From: Hygrophila difformis
Lineage: Eukaryota; Streptophyta; Magnoliopsida; Lamiales; Acanthaceae
Assembly (NCBI GenBank): GCA_030278955.1
Contig: JAOANR010000004.1
Coordinates: forward strand, 52,145,459 to 52,209,458
DNA length: 64,000 nt
Direction of reading: 5' to 3'
Shown here: one piece after another, positions 23,301-34,960 of the stretch
Layout of the letters: each line of letters starts with the position of its first letter
How positions within the stretch are numbered: position 1 is the first letter of the stretch
Program-made: the position numbers and the translations under genes
The notes under the pieces: model-generated
Told to the model about the DNA's origin: nothing
What the model saw: the letters and a program-made list of their open reading frames with translations, nothing else
Databases searched by the model: none

Positions 23301-23959
23301 ACAGCCCGGAGATCTTCAGCAAGGCCGGAATCACCAGAGACACGGACAAACTCCTCGCCACAATGGCCGTCGGATTCACCAAAACAATTTTCATCCTTGT
23401 AGCCACTTTTCTCCTGGACAGGATCGGCCGGCGGCCATTACTGCTGACCAGCATGGCCGGAATGGTGCTCTCCTTAATGGGCCTGGGAATTGGGCTGACA
23501 GTTATAGACCATTCAGATCACAAATTGGGCTGGGCCATCGTTCTCTGCATCTTTATGGTATTGTTGTACGTAGCCTTCTTTTCCATAGGGATGGGGCCCA
23601 TTACGTGGGTGTACAGCTCCGAGATTTTCCCGCTGAGGTTGCGGGCGCAGGGGTGCAGTGTGGGCGTCGCAGCGAATCGCGTCACCAGTGGAGTACTTTC
23701 AATGACGTTTTTGTCCCTGAACAATGCGATTACAATTGGCGGGGCGTTTTTCCTGTACGGTGGTATAGCGGTGGTTGGGTTGGTGTTTTTCTATAGTTTG
23801 TACCCGGAGACGCAGGGGAGAACGCTGGAGGAAATGGAGGGGCTGTTTGGGAATTTCTGCAGGTGGAGAATGGATATGAAGAAAATGGAGGAGGAGGAGG
23901 AGAAGAAACTGGATATGGAATTGGGGACACGTGGCAGTGGAGATTGTCGAGGTTTATGA
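20330..23959 (+). CDS. Polyol/monosaccharide proton symporter (PLT family), three exons
   Basis: Exons 20330-20489, 20631-20993 and 22878-23959 join in phase (GT..AG introns) to 534 residues, the usual size for plant PLT transporters. These plasma-membrane MFS proteins import linear polyols and monosaccharides with H+. Visible family motifs are DIGVMSGA in helix 1, GRTSDWIGRRYT after helix 2, PESPRWLV, the GIHFFQQASGIDAIVLYSP stretch, LLDRIGRRPLL and PETQGRTLEEME near the end. Twelve hydrophobic segments are evident. Exon 1 covers the cytosolic N-terminus and start of helix 1. Intron 2 is 1.9 kb and holds a Stowaway and a MULE-type MITE. No stops or frameshifts are seen, so it looks functional. 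The precise substrate cannot be read from sequence. Confidence 0.93.
21736..21998. mobile_element. Stowaway-type MITE in intron 2 of the transporter
   Basis: Ends CTCCCTCCGTCCCACAATAA and its near-complement (TTATTGTGGAACGGAGGGAG) are flanked by TA. About 263 bp, non-coding. It does not touch the splice sites. Confidence 0.88.
22234..22745. mobile_element. MULE-type MITE, 512 bp, in intron 2 of the transporter
   Basis: Perfect 11-bp terminal inverted repeats AGAGCTGTAAA/TTTACAGCTCT are bounded by perfect 10-bp direct repeats ACGTAGAAGT (22224-22233 and 22746-22755). A target duplication of this length points to the Mutator superfamily. The interior carries repeated motifs related to AACGAACGAACACGA and GAGCTC.GTTCG. 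It is non-coding and ends about 130 bases before exon 3. Confidence 0.9.
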
Positions 23960-25744
23960 AGGACAAAGTAATTGGTCATGAAAATGAAAATGAAATCAGC
24001 GAACTGTGGGTAGTGCCGTAGTGGTAGACTTGTTAACAATACAGCACTAGCAATATAGCAGCATGAGTAAGTTTGTATTCAATGAAAATGACGTTTACCA
24101 ATTCTATGATCTTCAAGAAATTATAAGAAGCGTTTAAGAATTGTTCGAATCGAACGTGAATCTATCACGCTCTTAAATTTGGCCCACTTATATAGGATAA
24201 AAGTGATGATTGTTCCAGCTGGATTTTGTAGCCACTGAGTACTTACCTTTCTCGAGTTGGGCCCTTATTTAGACGGTGTGCATGTTTGGAAGTCAGCAGA
24301 TTTGCTAGAAGAGAACGGTGAGAAGATATGCTCTTTCAATATGTTATATGCTACCAAATATGCTTGCTCCCAATTACTGTCCTTCATACACCTAGACCCC
24401 TTTTAAAAATCTTTCCAATTTTTTAGGTCTCATTCCAATTTTGTTACACTTTGCACCCATTACATGCTTGATTTAGTTTACCACATCGTTTGTATGTGCT
24501 TTACCTAGATACTATATAAAATTTACCAAGTTAATAATGTGTGGTTTACCGCTGTATTAGTATGTGCTTTACCATAGTTACCATAAATTATTACTTACCA
24601 AGTTACTGTTACGTGGTTTAACACACTATACCAGTATGGTTTACCACAGATACCATATGGTATTTACCAAGTTCTTGGTATGTATTTTACCACAAATATC
24701 TTATGGTTTTTACCAAGTTATCCACTGATACCATATGCTATTTACCAAGTCTTGGTATTTGCTTTACCACAAATATCTTATGGTGTTTACCAGGTAATTG
24801 ATATGTGATTTACCCCAAATACCTTATGGTGTTTACCAAATTATTCCACATATACCATATGTGCTTTACCAAGTTCTTGGTATATGTTTTACTACAATTA
24901 TCTTATGCTGTTTACCAGGTTATTGGTAGTGTTTTACCATTGTATTGATATGACTTTACCAAGTTCTTGATATGTGATTTACCAGGTTATTACATAGGAC
25001 CTAAAATATAATGTTTGAAATGGTGGGCCTTTGACTCCTATAATTTTTTGTCCATGTTACCGGGCCCTAGTTTTCCCTTCTTTCAGTAGGTGGGTTTATA
25101 ATATTCTTTGGCAAGTTGAATTTAAACTTTTGCCAAATTGGGAAATTATTAGAATTAGTTTAGAATAGGAGTTTAAAATTAATGGTAAAAAATAATTTAA
25201 ATTTGAATAATGGTGTTTGATAATTTTAAATTAGAGTTTAAAGTCTGTAATTTAGAAAGCTAAAAGTTGGTGAAAATGAGCTTTCAGAGTTTAGAAATTA
25301 GAAATTAAAATTTGACAATTACTGTAATTAGTATTTACTATATATATAGAATTTTATGCTAATTTTAATATGTATTTTAAAAGCTAAACGCTAATTACTA
25401 GCTAGCGTTTGTTCCACCAAAAGCTTATTTAATTACTCCAATTTTTAAATAGTTGTCTCACAATTATTTTGAAATATTTTTTAATCTCTAAAATAAAATG
25501 ACAACTAAAAAGGAAATGGTGGGAGTACTTTCCGAGAAAAGCTTATTGAATTGTCTTGGTCTGGGCGGAAGGCTTCCAACTTCCAAATTAACCCGTACAT
25601 CCTAGTAGGGTGGGAGTAGCTGTTATTTGGAAACCCTACCCAGCCTTGACCTTGAGTCTTAAAACTTCAACCTTTCTTTCCGTCGATCGAACTTCGCTTG
25701 GAAACCACCATTCCTTTTCTCTTACAGATTCTCACCTGCAAAAG
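23960..25744. other. Intergenic: transporter 3' region, tandem-motif repeat, BCD1 upstream region
   Basis: Includes the TTTACCAAGTT motif array at about 24440-25010, listed separately. The remainder is AT-rich without a recognisable gene. The BCD1 transcript probably starts near 25600-25700. Confidence 0.5.
24380..25070 (+). repeat. Degenerate tandem array of TTTACCAAGTT motifs
   Basis: About a dozen copies of TTTACCAAGTT or TTTACCAGGTT, separated by 20-50 bases, lie between about 24520 and 24990. They are mixed with GTGCTTTACCA, TGATTTACC and ATACCATATG words. The flanks carry CTAGACCCC (24385) and GGGCCCTAG (25060), which may be the ends of a transposable element. The same motif in reverse orientation fills 63780-64000. 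Confidence 0.6.
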
Positions 25745-27838
25745 ATGGACAATCCAGATGATCTCGCCAAACCTCTCAACTTATGTGACGAGTGCAAGAA
25801 AAACCCCTCCAAGTACAAGTGCCCTGGCTGTTCCTTGCGCTCCTGCAGCCTCCCTTGTGTCAATGCCCACAAGCGCCGTACTGCCTGCACTGGCAAAAAA
25901 TCCCTCACCACAGTCGTCCCCATTTCACAATTTGACGACAATCTTCTTATTTCAGGTATTACCGATTCTTTACCCGCCTTCGTTTCTGCACAATTGTTTC
26001 CTCTTTATTGATTGGGATTCAGGAACGGTGTCCCCTCAGTTGAAATTAGGGGGTTTAGTTTGAACCACCTAGGAACCTAGCTTATTATGATTTTTAGCGT
26101 ATAATTAGTGAATTTGTTCGGTGAATTATCGATGTTACTGTTATGCACAGTTATTGCAAATTTGAGTATAACACTTCTTTCTTCTTTTTCGTTTTCTGTT
26201 TAATTTAGAATAACTTTGCAACTCAAATACACTATCTGCCTCCAAAATAGAGTCCTGTTAAAATGATCGTCTTATTGTTGCAGCTGGAACGTTTAAGAGC
26301 ATAGAAAAATGCTAGAAAAGGTGTTAAATCATGGTTGTGTATTGGCAGACTGTACTGATCAATGAGAGAGCTGAGTAGTCTGTAGTATGAGTAACTCTCC
26401 TGTTTGCAGTCTCTATGGGGTGTTAAAGATTTCTGCCAGTAATCTTTGTTAAATTACTCAGATTATAACATGCTTGAGAATGTAAAGCGAGTTGCGGATT
26501 CTGCTCAGAGGATGAGAGTTAAATTATGCGGGTATTCCCATTTCAAGCTTCCTTATCACCTCCAAAGTCTTCGGAGTGCAGCTTCAAGTCGCAGGATAAA
26601 TCTACTGATTTTATCCCATGGAATGTCAAAGAGGCGGACAAATCGCACTTACTATAACCACAGGTAGTTTGAAGCTCCTTCACATTATTTTGTTTGGTTA
26701 TGTCCGGATATGGAGTTTATCTGCTTTTCATTTAATCCTGCCCATTTCATCTGTTTGCAGGAAGAAATTTATATCTTGGACAATTGAATGGCGATTTCAT
26801 TCAACTGATGTTGTATTACTTGATCATGGGTGAGGATTTAGGCCAGTATATCGAAAATTATAGTAGCACGTTTATGGACGTGTTCATATTTCCTCACAAG
26901 ATTTTATTATCATTTTCTTCAAAGTAGTTTTTGCATAGACGATGTGAAGTGTATAATTTGGTAACCGGATAGGTGTTGTTTCACTACAGAGTGCATGAAA
27001 ATTCAGCCCTTTCATCTGTGATTGGGAAACATTTGAAACCTGGCCCATGGAATCACCCATTGAGACGGTTCTGTGACGAGACCTTGGATTCCCTCAAATT
27101 TTTCATCCGCAAATATCCAAAGGTTTTGCTGCTTATTCCCTTGTGTATCTTGAAGTGGATTGCCTTTTTTTTTTTTATTCTATTCATAAGTATTTCTTTT
27201 AATTTTATGCTCATATATTTTAGGGCCCAAAATCAACTTTCAGTCAGCTAAACATCAAAGCACCTATTCGTGAACAGTTAGCGAACATTACGATTTTGGA
27301 GTACCCCATAATCCATGTCTTTTTACCTTCACACAGATGTGACTTTGATGTAATAAACGCCTCATTGCCAATTAAAGCAGAAATTGAGGAGCCTGAGAAT
27401 CTAGCCCAGCCTGCAAGTCCTAAAGGTGTCATATTTAAGGAAGAGGAAATCGAAGATCATGAATCTTCTGATCCTCATGTTTCAGATCTCATGAACCATA
27501 CCCAGGAGAATAATGAATCTGATAATGTCCTGGAAAAGGTGGTGGAAGCCACCCTACCACATGTCGAAGGGGCAAACAACACTGGATCAGTCCCTGCCAG
27601 TGCCAATGACGCGGGCAGCAATAGCAACAGCTGCATAGAGCCAGTAGTGGCCGAGATTGCTGATTTAGATTTTGATTTCGAGCCAAATCTAGCCAATCTC
27701 TACGCGGATCTTATGGTTGGTTCCAATCCTGGTGACTTTCTTGATTTTGATGAGATGTTAGGTGACAACCAGAAGAATTTGGATTTTGGAGGATTTTTCA
27801 TGGATGAGGAGGAACTGGAGGAGGGCGAGATTCGATAA
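25745..27838 (+). CDS. BCD1: Box C/D snoRNA protein 1-like HIT zinc-finger protein (BCD1/ZNHIT6 homologue)
   Basis: Exons 25745-25955, 26462-26663, 26761-26829, 26990-27122 and 27224-27838 join in phase to 409 residues. Residues about 13-50 form a zf-HIT domain (LCDECKKNPSKYKCPGC, RSCSLPCVNAHKR, ACTGKK) with the expected paired Cys and His. A conserved BCD1 core follows (RVADSAQRMR, KFISWTIEWRFHST, LSSVIGKHLKPGPWNHPL, YPIIHVFLP). The C-terminal third is acidic and low in complexity, ending EELEEGEIR. BCD1 acts in the nucleus with R2TP to assemble box C/D snoRNPs. The start MDNPDD is chosen because it lies just before the zinc finger; an in-frame ATG at 25610 would add 45 unlikely residues. 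No defects seen. Confidence 0.9.
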
Positions 27839-28252
27839 CTTTGTTATCATTCTCTTCTTGCAGTCGTTGGCTAAATATTGGTATATACTACTAACTATAT
27901 GAAACTGGAGGTATTTTTACACAAGTATTGGCAAGCATGACAAGGCGGTCCATGCTGTGACAAGCTAAGATGTTAGTTGTTTCTCGCCTGTCTTGTGGTA
28001 TGTGTGTTCTCTCCTCTACCATTTGGGTCAATTTTGATTCTGTCTCAATTTTAAACAATGCTTCCGCAAATATTTGGACTGAGATGGAAGCTTCAATGAC
28101 TACAATATTTTGGGGAGCCAAATATATTCTCTTTTTTAGGATTTTGTCAATTATCGTTAAATCCCAATCCTCTATATAATTAATTATTTGATAAAAAAAA
28201 ATTATTTTATAGATATGAAAGTATTAAAAAATGATTATAACAGTCATTTTAA
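27839..28252. other. 3' flank of the BCD1 gene
   Basis: Probably 3' UTR and downstream DNA; no coding signal. Confidence 0.4.
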
Positions 28253-29262
28253 CTAGGGTTGGATCGGTACGGCGTACCTTTTTTCACTCATACCGTTACC
28301 ATACCGTAAATATCGGTTATGAAAAATGAATACCACTATCTTACCAAAAATTCAGTATACCAATATTCGGTATATCGAAACATTCGGGATAAAAGTTCAG
28401 TATTATCGATATATTAATATAAAATTATTTATGAAAATGAGTGATTTTTTTTTTCATCTATTAGTTTTATATTAATTTTAACTTAATTGCAATAAAATAA
28501 TTTCTAAAGTGTTAATATTTACTTACTTCATTTCCCCATTTCTTAAAACCCTTCAACTCTAGTACGACTTATAACGTATTAATATTTATAATCCTAAGCA
28601 TGTAGTATAAAACAACTTAATAAGGAAAGTGTTAGAATTTGAAACCGGAGAAAGTATGTGTTAGATTAAATTAGAATAAATACTATTTAAATTTTAAACT
28701 TGAATAAATAAACTTAATAATTGGGGATGGTACTTAACCCAAGTGGTTAAGTCCCCCAACTTTCAACGGAAGTTGGAGGTTTGATTCCCCACCGGTCCCT
28801 ATCCATGCCTTTTATTTTCCTTTGTAATTTGTGTGGCATGAGGTCCCACCACCCCTTTCTCGGGTCTTTAATGGCTTCCCCCAAAAAATAAACATAATCA
28901 TTTAGAATATGATTGAAATTTAGAGTTAGCGATTGATTTTAATAAATATAAACTTAATTTTAAGTTATTTAAAATTGAGTTTTTGGGCCTTAACTATATT
29001 TTTTTTGGGTTTATTAATAAATGTGTAATACATTTTTATTTAAAAAATATATAATTATTATATTATTTTATAAAATATATGTATGCATATATCGGTATTT
29101 CGGTATTTTGGTGTACCGAATATCTTGTATTTTTATACCGATATCATATCAAAAATATTCGGTAAGGCAATATATCGTACCAAAAATTTCGACATTTTCG
29201 ATATTTTCGGTATAATATGAACGTCATACCGAGTTTTTGGCGAAATTGTCCGGCCCTAGTCT
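28253..29262. mobile_element. hAT-like non-autonomous element, about 1 kb, with a nested SINE
   Basis: Starts CTAGGGTTGGATCGG and ends with its imperfect inverted copy TTGTCCGGCCCTAG. Near-matching flanks CATTTTAA and TCTTTTAA fit a degraded 8-bp target duplication. Subterminal parts carry repeated CGGTAT/ATACCG words (28290-28400 and 29090-29230). No transposase is present. Confidence 0.6.
28724..28890 (+). repeat. tRNA-derived SINE nested in the hAT-like element
   Basis: Box A-like TTAACCCAAGTGG, box B-like GGTTTGATTCC, the family's TTTGTAATTTGTGTGGCAT body and a short A tail. Same family as the copies at 4304, 31040 and 46606. Confidence 0.8.
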
Positions 29263-29438
29263 TTTAACTATATGAGTTCTTTTTCCCCACTCGTAAAAGG
29301 AGAGCCGAGTCCGAACGTCTCTACGAGATCAATGCCAAAAATTCAAAGTGCAATGGATTTACTTTTTAAATGTAATGATATATATATATATATATATATG
29401 TGTGTGAAAGATATGTTGAGTTATTTCCAGAAAAATAA

Positions 29439-29703
29439 TACTACCTCCGTCTCAATATAATCGTTACGCACCCTTCCGACACGTATGCCGATGCACATTT
29501 TTTACGGTTAATAACTTAAATTTTGTACAACGAAAAGTTATAAAAAGTTGATTGTCTAAAACTACAAGATTAGACGAATCTAACAAGATCTCATTTGACT
29601 ATATTTTTTTCTTACATGACTATGATAAAAATTTAAATCAAAGTTAAACAATGAATAGTGTCAAAAAGTCAAACGTAACAATATTTGTGAGACGGAGGAA
29701 GTA
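29439..29703. mobile_element. Stowaway-type MITE
   Basis: TA-flanked ends CTACCTCCGTCTCA and TGAGACGGAGGAAG in inverted orientation. About 265 bp. Confidence 0.83.
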
Positions 29704-30422
29704 TTCTTTTAAAAGGAAAAATTCCAATTTTTGTCTCGTAGGATTTTCTCACACCCACTTTTAATCCCATATTTTGGTTCCACATTTGTACCATTAGATA
29801 AATATATTTTTCCATTTGGTCCATGAGTCTATTTTTGAACAAAAAATATTATATAGGTTCAATATGCAATTTTTAAAAATTTATTTATTTGCAAAACACC
29901 CGAAATCTAATTAAAGATCTATAATTTATTTAACTAATATAAATTCAAATTATTTACTTAATGTAACAAATGAAATTAAATGTGAACTTGTTAGAAAATA
30001 CTTATATAATAAAATTTTTAAATATTATAAATGTAATACTTCTATTAACAAAAAGATTTTATTATTACAAAATTACTATATTTAAAACATATAAATAGAA
30101 TTTATACTAAATATTTAAAATTTTAATATCTTATCTTATATACTAAATATTTATAATAAATTTTAATTATTTATATATAATAAATATTATTCAAAAAAGT
30201 TTTGTATGGTTGCTATTAGCGTTTAAAGTAGAAAATGTCTTTAAACTATAAAAATTAATAATAATAATAATAATAATAATAATCTCTTTTTTTTTTAAAA
30301 AAAAAAAAGGAAGAAGGAGGAAGAGGTTGGAATTATTGAGTGCAAAATCAAATTCTGTTAGGCAAAATATCCCAAATTGTAAAAACAAAATTTTAGGAAT
30401 GTCCATTGGAGAAATATAGGGA
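29704..30422. other. AT-rich intergenic DNA
   Basis: Very AT-rich, with an AAT/ATT microsatellite at about 30255-30282. No gene seen. Confidence 0.5.
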
Positions 30423-30479
30423 GTTAGGGGTGTATTGGTTTGAGAAGTTCAAAAGGCTGTCATCATTCTCTCTTCGATA

Positions 30480-30985
30480 TATACTAAGGGGTGTATTGGT
30501 TTGAGATTTTATTAGATTTTTATGAACTTGAAAAAGTCGGTGGATTTAGAAAGTTCATAGATTCCACGTAGAGTTTGATTTGTATAGAGTCCATGAAGAG
30601 TCTGGCTGATTTTAGAGAGATTTCGTATAGTAATAATTTTTAAGAGAATCCATTAAAATCTATAAAGAATTAAAATCCATAGAATGTTGAATACCTCTAG
30701 ATTTTTAAAGACTTTCTAAAATCTGAATTGAATACCTCTAGATTTTTAAAGACTTTTTAAAATCTGAATTGAATACACCTAAATTTTTATAGACTTTTTA
30801 AAATCTAAATTGAATACACCCCAACTTTCAAAGTCAAAAAAATCCCATAGAATCTCAATCCAATACACCCTTTTTTTTTTTTTTTGAGGAATGAGACTTA
30901 TTATTCCAATTATGACAAAACAAGTTCCACCGTTACAAACCAATGCCACACCATACATGATCACACGGAGAATCCAATACACCCT
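30480..30985. mobile_element. MITE with GGGTGTATTGGTTTGAGATT ends, interrupted by a small retroposed insert
   Basis: Left end GGGTGTATTGGTTTGAGATT at about 30488 and right end AATCTCAATCCAATACACCC at about 30851-30870 are inverted copies. The interior has about three tandem copies of a roughly 50-bp unit (GAATACCTCTAGATTTTTAA). At 30871-30970 an insert with a T tract on the plus strand (A tail on minus) is flanked by AATCCAATACACCC on both sides, a 14-bp target duplication. Confidence 0.7.
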
Positions 30986-31039
30986 AAGTGGAGTATTCGA
31001 CAAAGTTTTTTTTTTTTTTGGGCAGATTCAAAACAATTA

Positions 31040-31218
31040 TTATGGAGATGGGGATTTACACTAGTGGTCAAGTCTCCGACTCCCAATCTATAGGTCGGGG
31101 CTCGATTCCCCACCCGGCTCCTTATCCCTATCTCTCCCCTTTGTCCCTTTATAATTTGTGGCATGACCTCCCATCGCCCTTCCAAGTCTGTATAGGTTGT
31201 TCAGAAAAAAAAAAAAAA
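31040..31218 (+). repeat. tRNA-derived SINE with A tail
   Basis: Box A-like TTACACTAGTGGTCAAG, box B-like GGGCTCGATTCC, the family body (TTTATAATTTGTGGCATG) and an A tail at 31206-31219. Confidence 0.82.
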
Positions 31219-31976
31219 ATTATTATTATTAAATTAACATATACTGTTTGATGATTGATTATTGGAGATTTATATTATACTACTAGATAACAAGCATGTA
31301 TTAATAATTAGAAGAATATGAATTTTAAATTTTAATGTCTTGTAATTTAAGTCAAATTACATTTGTCATAACTAAAGGTTCTACGCAATCCAAAATTCTA
31401 GTAAATAAATGACTACAATTACAAAACTTTTGAATTTGAAATAAATTATAAAATTTGAAATTCTCGTATTCTTACTCTAAGGAAGGGTTTGAGAACAACC
31501 CCAGCCTCTAAACTCTAAACCGAACATTTAAAACTATTTTACATCCCATCCGTTTGCTCATTTCTCATATAATACATACAGTAAAATTAATGTACATCAT
31601 ATGTTAGAAATCAAATCAAATTTTTATAAATTTTTATTTATATAATTATTAATTGTTAAAATTGTGCATTTGAATTTTGTACACAAAGTATAGGAGACGA
31701 AGAGAATATAACAACAATAACAATAATAGACGACAATAACAAAGATTAATTACTAGTATTTGAGAAAAAAATAGTAAAAACAACCCACTTTTTCCCCTTT
31801 TTGATAAATGACCCACAAAATACAAGGAGTGAAGGGAATATATAAATGACACTTATAATTACTACGAGGTCATGCTCACCAATAGAGTAACCATTATCCT
31901 AATAAAACCACTCCAATAATAAAACTTTAATATATGTATAGATACCAATTTGCATCAAATAAATTAAAATCAAACA
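31219..31976. other. AT-rich intergenic DNA downstream of the DUF7086 gene
   Basis: No gene recognised. A CAA/AAT-rich microsatellite-like patch is near 31710-31745. Confidence 0.5.
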
Positions 31977-32477
31977 TTATTTATCTACCAGCTGCTTACA
32001 AATGCTCTTGTATGTGAGATACAAAACACGATCCTTGGCTCCGGTGCGATGATTGTTGGTATGCTTGCAAAAGTACTTGAGTTGCCCCAAAGTGCAGCAT
32101 CCTAACAGTTGCGCAAGCAATAAAAACAACCAATTGATATCACGTTTTTTGTTGGCGATGTGGGGCTTCATGGCATTTTCGGCATTGCAGAAAGGGCAAT
32201 TAGGTAGCTTGGGATTCATCCAAAAACCAGGAGCCCGTTGAGCCATGCTCTCCTCGTTGTTCGAAATGAATTCGGCAAGACTATTGAAAGTCTCCTTCAA
32301 ATCAAATTTCATGATACAACTCTGGGAACATCTCCTACACTCTACTTTACCCTCGATTGTGTTTATATTATGAGCTAACAAATCTGACAAACTTCGCACC
32401 GAGGCACGACGATCTGTCGACCAGATGTGCGGTGGAGGTATTATCTCACTTTTCCCCTCTCCAAGCTGTGGTGGCAT
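31977..32477 (-). CDS. DUF7086 domain-containing protein, single exon
   Basis: An uninterrupted 166-residue frame. The C-terminal half matches the plant DUF7086 family from memory: PKLPNCPFCNAENAMKPHIA, RDINWLFLLLAQLLGCCTLG and QLKYFCKHTNNHRTGAKDRV. Two Cys pairs (CRRCSQSC at about residue 48 and CPFC at about residue 95) suggest metal binding; that is inference. The N-terminal 30 residues are family-variable. A good TATA box lies 47 bases upstream, which supports a transcribed gene. No function is established for the family to my knowledge, and no neighbouring gene suggests one. Confidence 0.72.
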   Translation of the reverse strand: MPPQLGEGKSEIIPPPHIWSTDRRASVRSLSDLLAHNINTIEGKVECRRCSQSCIMKFDLKETFNSLAEFISNNEESMAQRAPGFWMNPKLPNCPFCNAENAMKPHIANKKRDINWLFLLLAQLLGCCTLGQLKYFCKHTNNHRTGAKDRVLYLTYKSICKQLVDK

Positions 32478-32523
32478 TGTTTATATGACTAAACAAATAT
32501 ATACATTGTGTTGCATTTAAAAC

Positions 32524-32532
32524 CCTTTTATA
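32524..32532 (-). promoter_or_regulatory. TATA box of the DUF7086 gene
   Basis: The minus strand reads ACTATAAAAGGG about 50 bases before the ATG at 32477, implying a short 5' UTR of about 20 bases. Confidence 0.55.
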
Positions 32533-32539
32533 GTATTAA

Positions 32540-34130
32540 AACAGGGCGGTTGGAGAAATATCAACATGAATCAATCATATTATCAATATAATAATAATAA
32601 GGTTGTTAGAGAGGGAGAGATTGTGTTGCTATTCAAATTTTAAAATTTATATCCTTCACTCTCGAGATTTACTCTTAATTGTGTTAGTGAATTTGAAATT
32701 TGAAAGTAACACAATTAAAATTTAAAAGATATATATTTTTTTTTTTTTAGTTTCTACTTATCTTCAAAGCATATTTAAATGGTTGTTAGAGAGGGAAAGA
32801 TCTGTGTTCATTTTAAATTTTATTCAAATTTAAATTTTATATTATATTTTTTTCCTTTCAAGATTTGCCTTTGCTTATTTAGTGATAAGATTTTACTGTA
32901 GTTAGGAATTCTTAAAGCAACATAACTTAATGATATAAGTTCAGTTTTCTTAAGATATTTCATAATTTTAAAAATATATTTAAATAAATATTAATGAAAT
33001 TATATATACTAGTATTTTATTAGTAACTCTGAAATGTGCCCACTTAACAATTCAACGGACCGCTCAATGATTTACATGTTAGGATTCATTCGGTTATAGC
33101 AAGTTCACAACCAATTAAATGAGATTTTTGTTTTTGAAATACATTATATAAAAAAAAAAAATCAATTTGAATTGGAAAATATATTTGATGTATTACTATT
33201 GATACTATTGGCATTAAGGTGGTTTTATCCTAGTAACCAAGTCAAAACTAGTTTAAATATTAGACTAATTGGATAAAGGCGAATATCAACTTAATTTAAA
33301 GCTATAATGGCAATTTTTATTATTTATTATACTTTTATTTTATTTTATTCTATCATATGTTAAATATATATATATATATTATTTATTATACTTTCATTTT
33401 ATTTTAATTATATGTTAAAATGATTAAGTATTAATGTTTAGAATATTTTAATCATATATATTGACGTTTTAAAACCACATTAATGCCAATAATATTATTT
33501 TAGAATATTTTAATCTCATATATATATATATATATATATATATTTGGTAGAATATTATTAGTAATGTTTAGGACTATCATTCAAGTACTTATGCCAATAG
33601 TATCAATAGTACTTATACTTTCATTTTATTTTAATCATATGTTGAATATATATATTACGAAAGGAGTGTCGAAGGTCTGAAGACTTATCTTACATGGGAT
33701 ACCCCTACAAAATCATGAATGAGTATCCTCCAAAGAGGCATATTTACTTTTTCGTTTGAGTTTATATTTTAGTTTTTAAGTATTATATTACGAAATATAT
33801 TAATTAAATTATAGAATTAAATTAAATTGATTGTTTGTATATTCAAATTACAATAATAATTATACTAGTTTATCAAAAAAAATAATAATTACACTAGTAT
33901 AAAAATGTTTTTCTTCATAAAAATTGAGTTATTAATCAATTTATTTATAAATTTCGAATTTTATAATGAACATTGGTGATTTGCTCCATATTCTACGTAA
34001 ATAAACTATATATTTTAAAGGATTAATCAAATATTTTGATTTGTAAGAATATTTTTTTAATTTAAACAATGTTTTGGTAGAATATTAGTAGTAATGTTTA
34101 GAACTATCAAGTACTTATAACCACATTGGC
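32540..34130. other. Very AT-rich intergenic DNA
   Basis: Contains TA microsatellites at about 33366-33380 and 33520-33545 and several diverged copies of an ATACTTTCATTTTATTTTAATC stretch near 33330, 33390 and 33608. No gene recognised. Confidence 0.5.
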
Positions 34131-34310
34131 AGTTGACTCGAGCTATGGTGACCGGTGAGTTTAGAAATTATCACCCATCTCGAGTTTGAGTCCCTTTTTT
34201 TATTTTTTATTTTTAAAAAAAGAGTGTGTATCCCTATTGGGGAGGATTTATAAAGCCCAAACCCCTTGTTGCCCAATGTGCGTGCTAATTGGTTGTTGTG
34301 TGATTATTAG
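34130..34310 (+). repeat. SINE-like copy of a different tRNA-derived family
   Basis: Box A-like GACCGGTGAGTT and box B-like CGAGTTTGAGTCCC near 34178, followed by T and A tracts. The ends are unclear. Confidence 0.4.
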
Positions 34311-34748
34311 CATAACATTTTGAGAAGAGATGAAAAGGGAAGTAGAGAGGGGAAGGAGGTTTCTTACCCGATTCATCTTGGAAATGTGAGGAATCATTTG
34401 AATATTAGTAATTGGCAAGTATTTTCCCTTGCTTTCCTCTCCGAATTGCTATGGTTTTGGTGGTATGGATGGATGACGTTGGATTTAGTATTTTGGTTGG
34501 ATATTGATGAATTTGGAGTTGGAATCTTAGAATTCTAAACTTGTTGGAAGATAGTATTAGACAAGGGTTATGCTTACAATTTTATCTGTATTGGAGTAAT
34601 TTTATATGTAAATCCGGTAGAAAACCAAAATAGTGATTGTGGAGTCGAACTAGCTAGATGAGCAGCGCGCTCGGCTTGCCTTGAGTTCCTGGGTTGCGAA
34701 CGCGCGCATGGCACGCGCTTGAGGCAGCAAGGTAACGTGTGGCGCATA
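34311..34748. other. Intergenic DNA, no recognisable gene
   Basis: A 72-codon frame at 34320-34538 shows no family resemblance. A GC-rich patch at 34660-34745 is unidentified. Confidence 0.35.
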
Positions 34749-34960
34749 AGGCCCCGTTTGGAATAAGCGGTCCAAAGGCTAAAAGCCCATTCCCAACTCT
34801 AAGATATTCATATCTGTTTGTTTTTCCGGAAATACAAGATTTGGAATCACTGATTTTCTCCACAAATCGTGGTCTTGAAAACTCTAATCTCTGAAGCTAA
34901 ACTCTAATCTCTTAAACCAAACTCTAAACTCTAAACTCTATTTATTTACCAAACGAAGCC
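34749..34960. mobile_element. MITE with GGCCCCGTTTGG / CCAAACGAAGCC ends
   Basis: Imperfect inverted ends at 34750 and 34955. Near the right end is a run of about six heptamers AAACTCT/TAATCTC (34877-34940). This superficially resembles a telomere repeat but has the wrong unit. Confidence 0.5.

Noticed and set aside
34877..34940. Interstitial telomere-like repeat (AAACTCT units)
   Set aside because: The plant telomere unit is TTTAGGG/CCCTAAA. The units here differ and are part of a MITE end.
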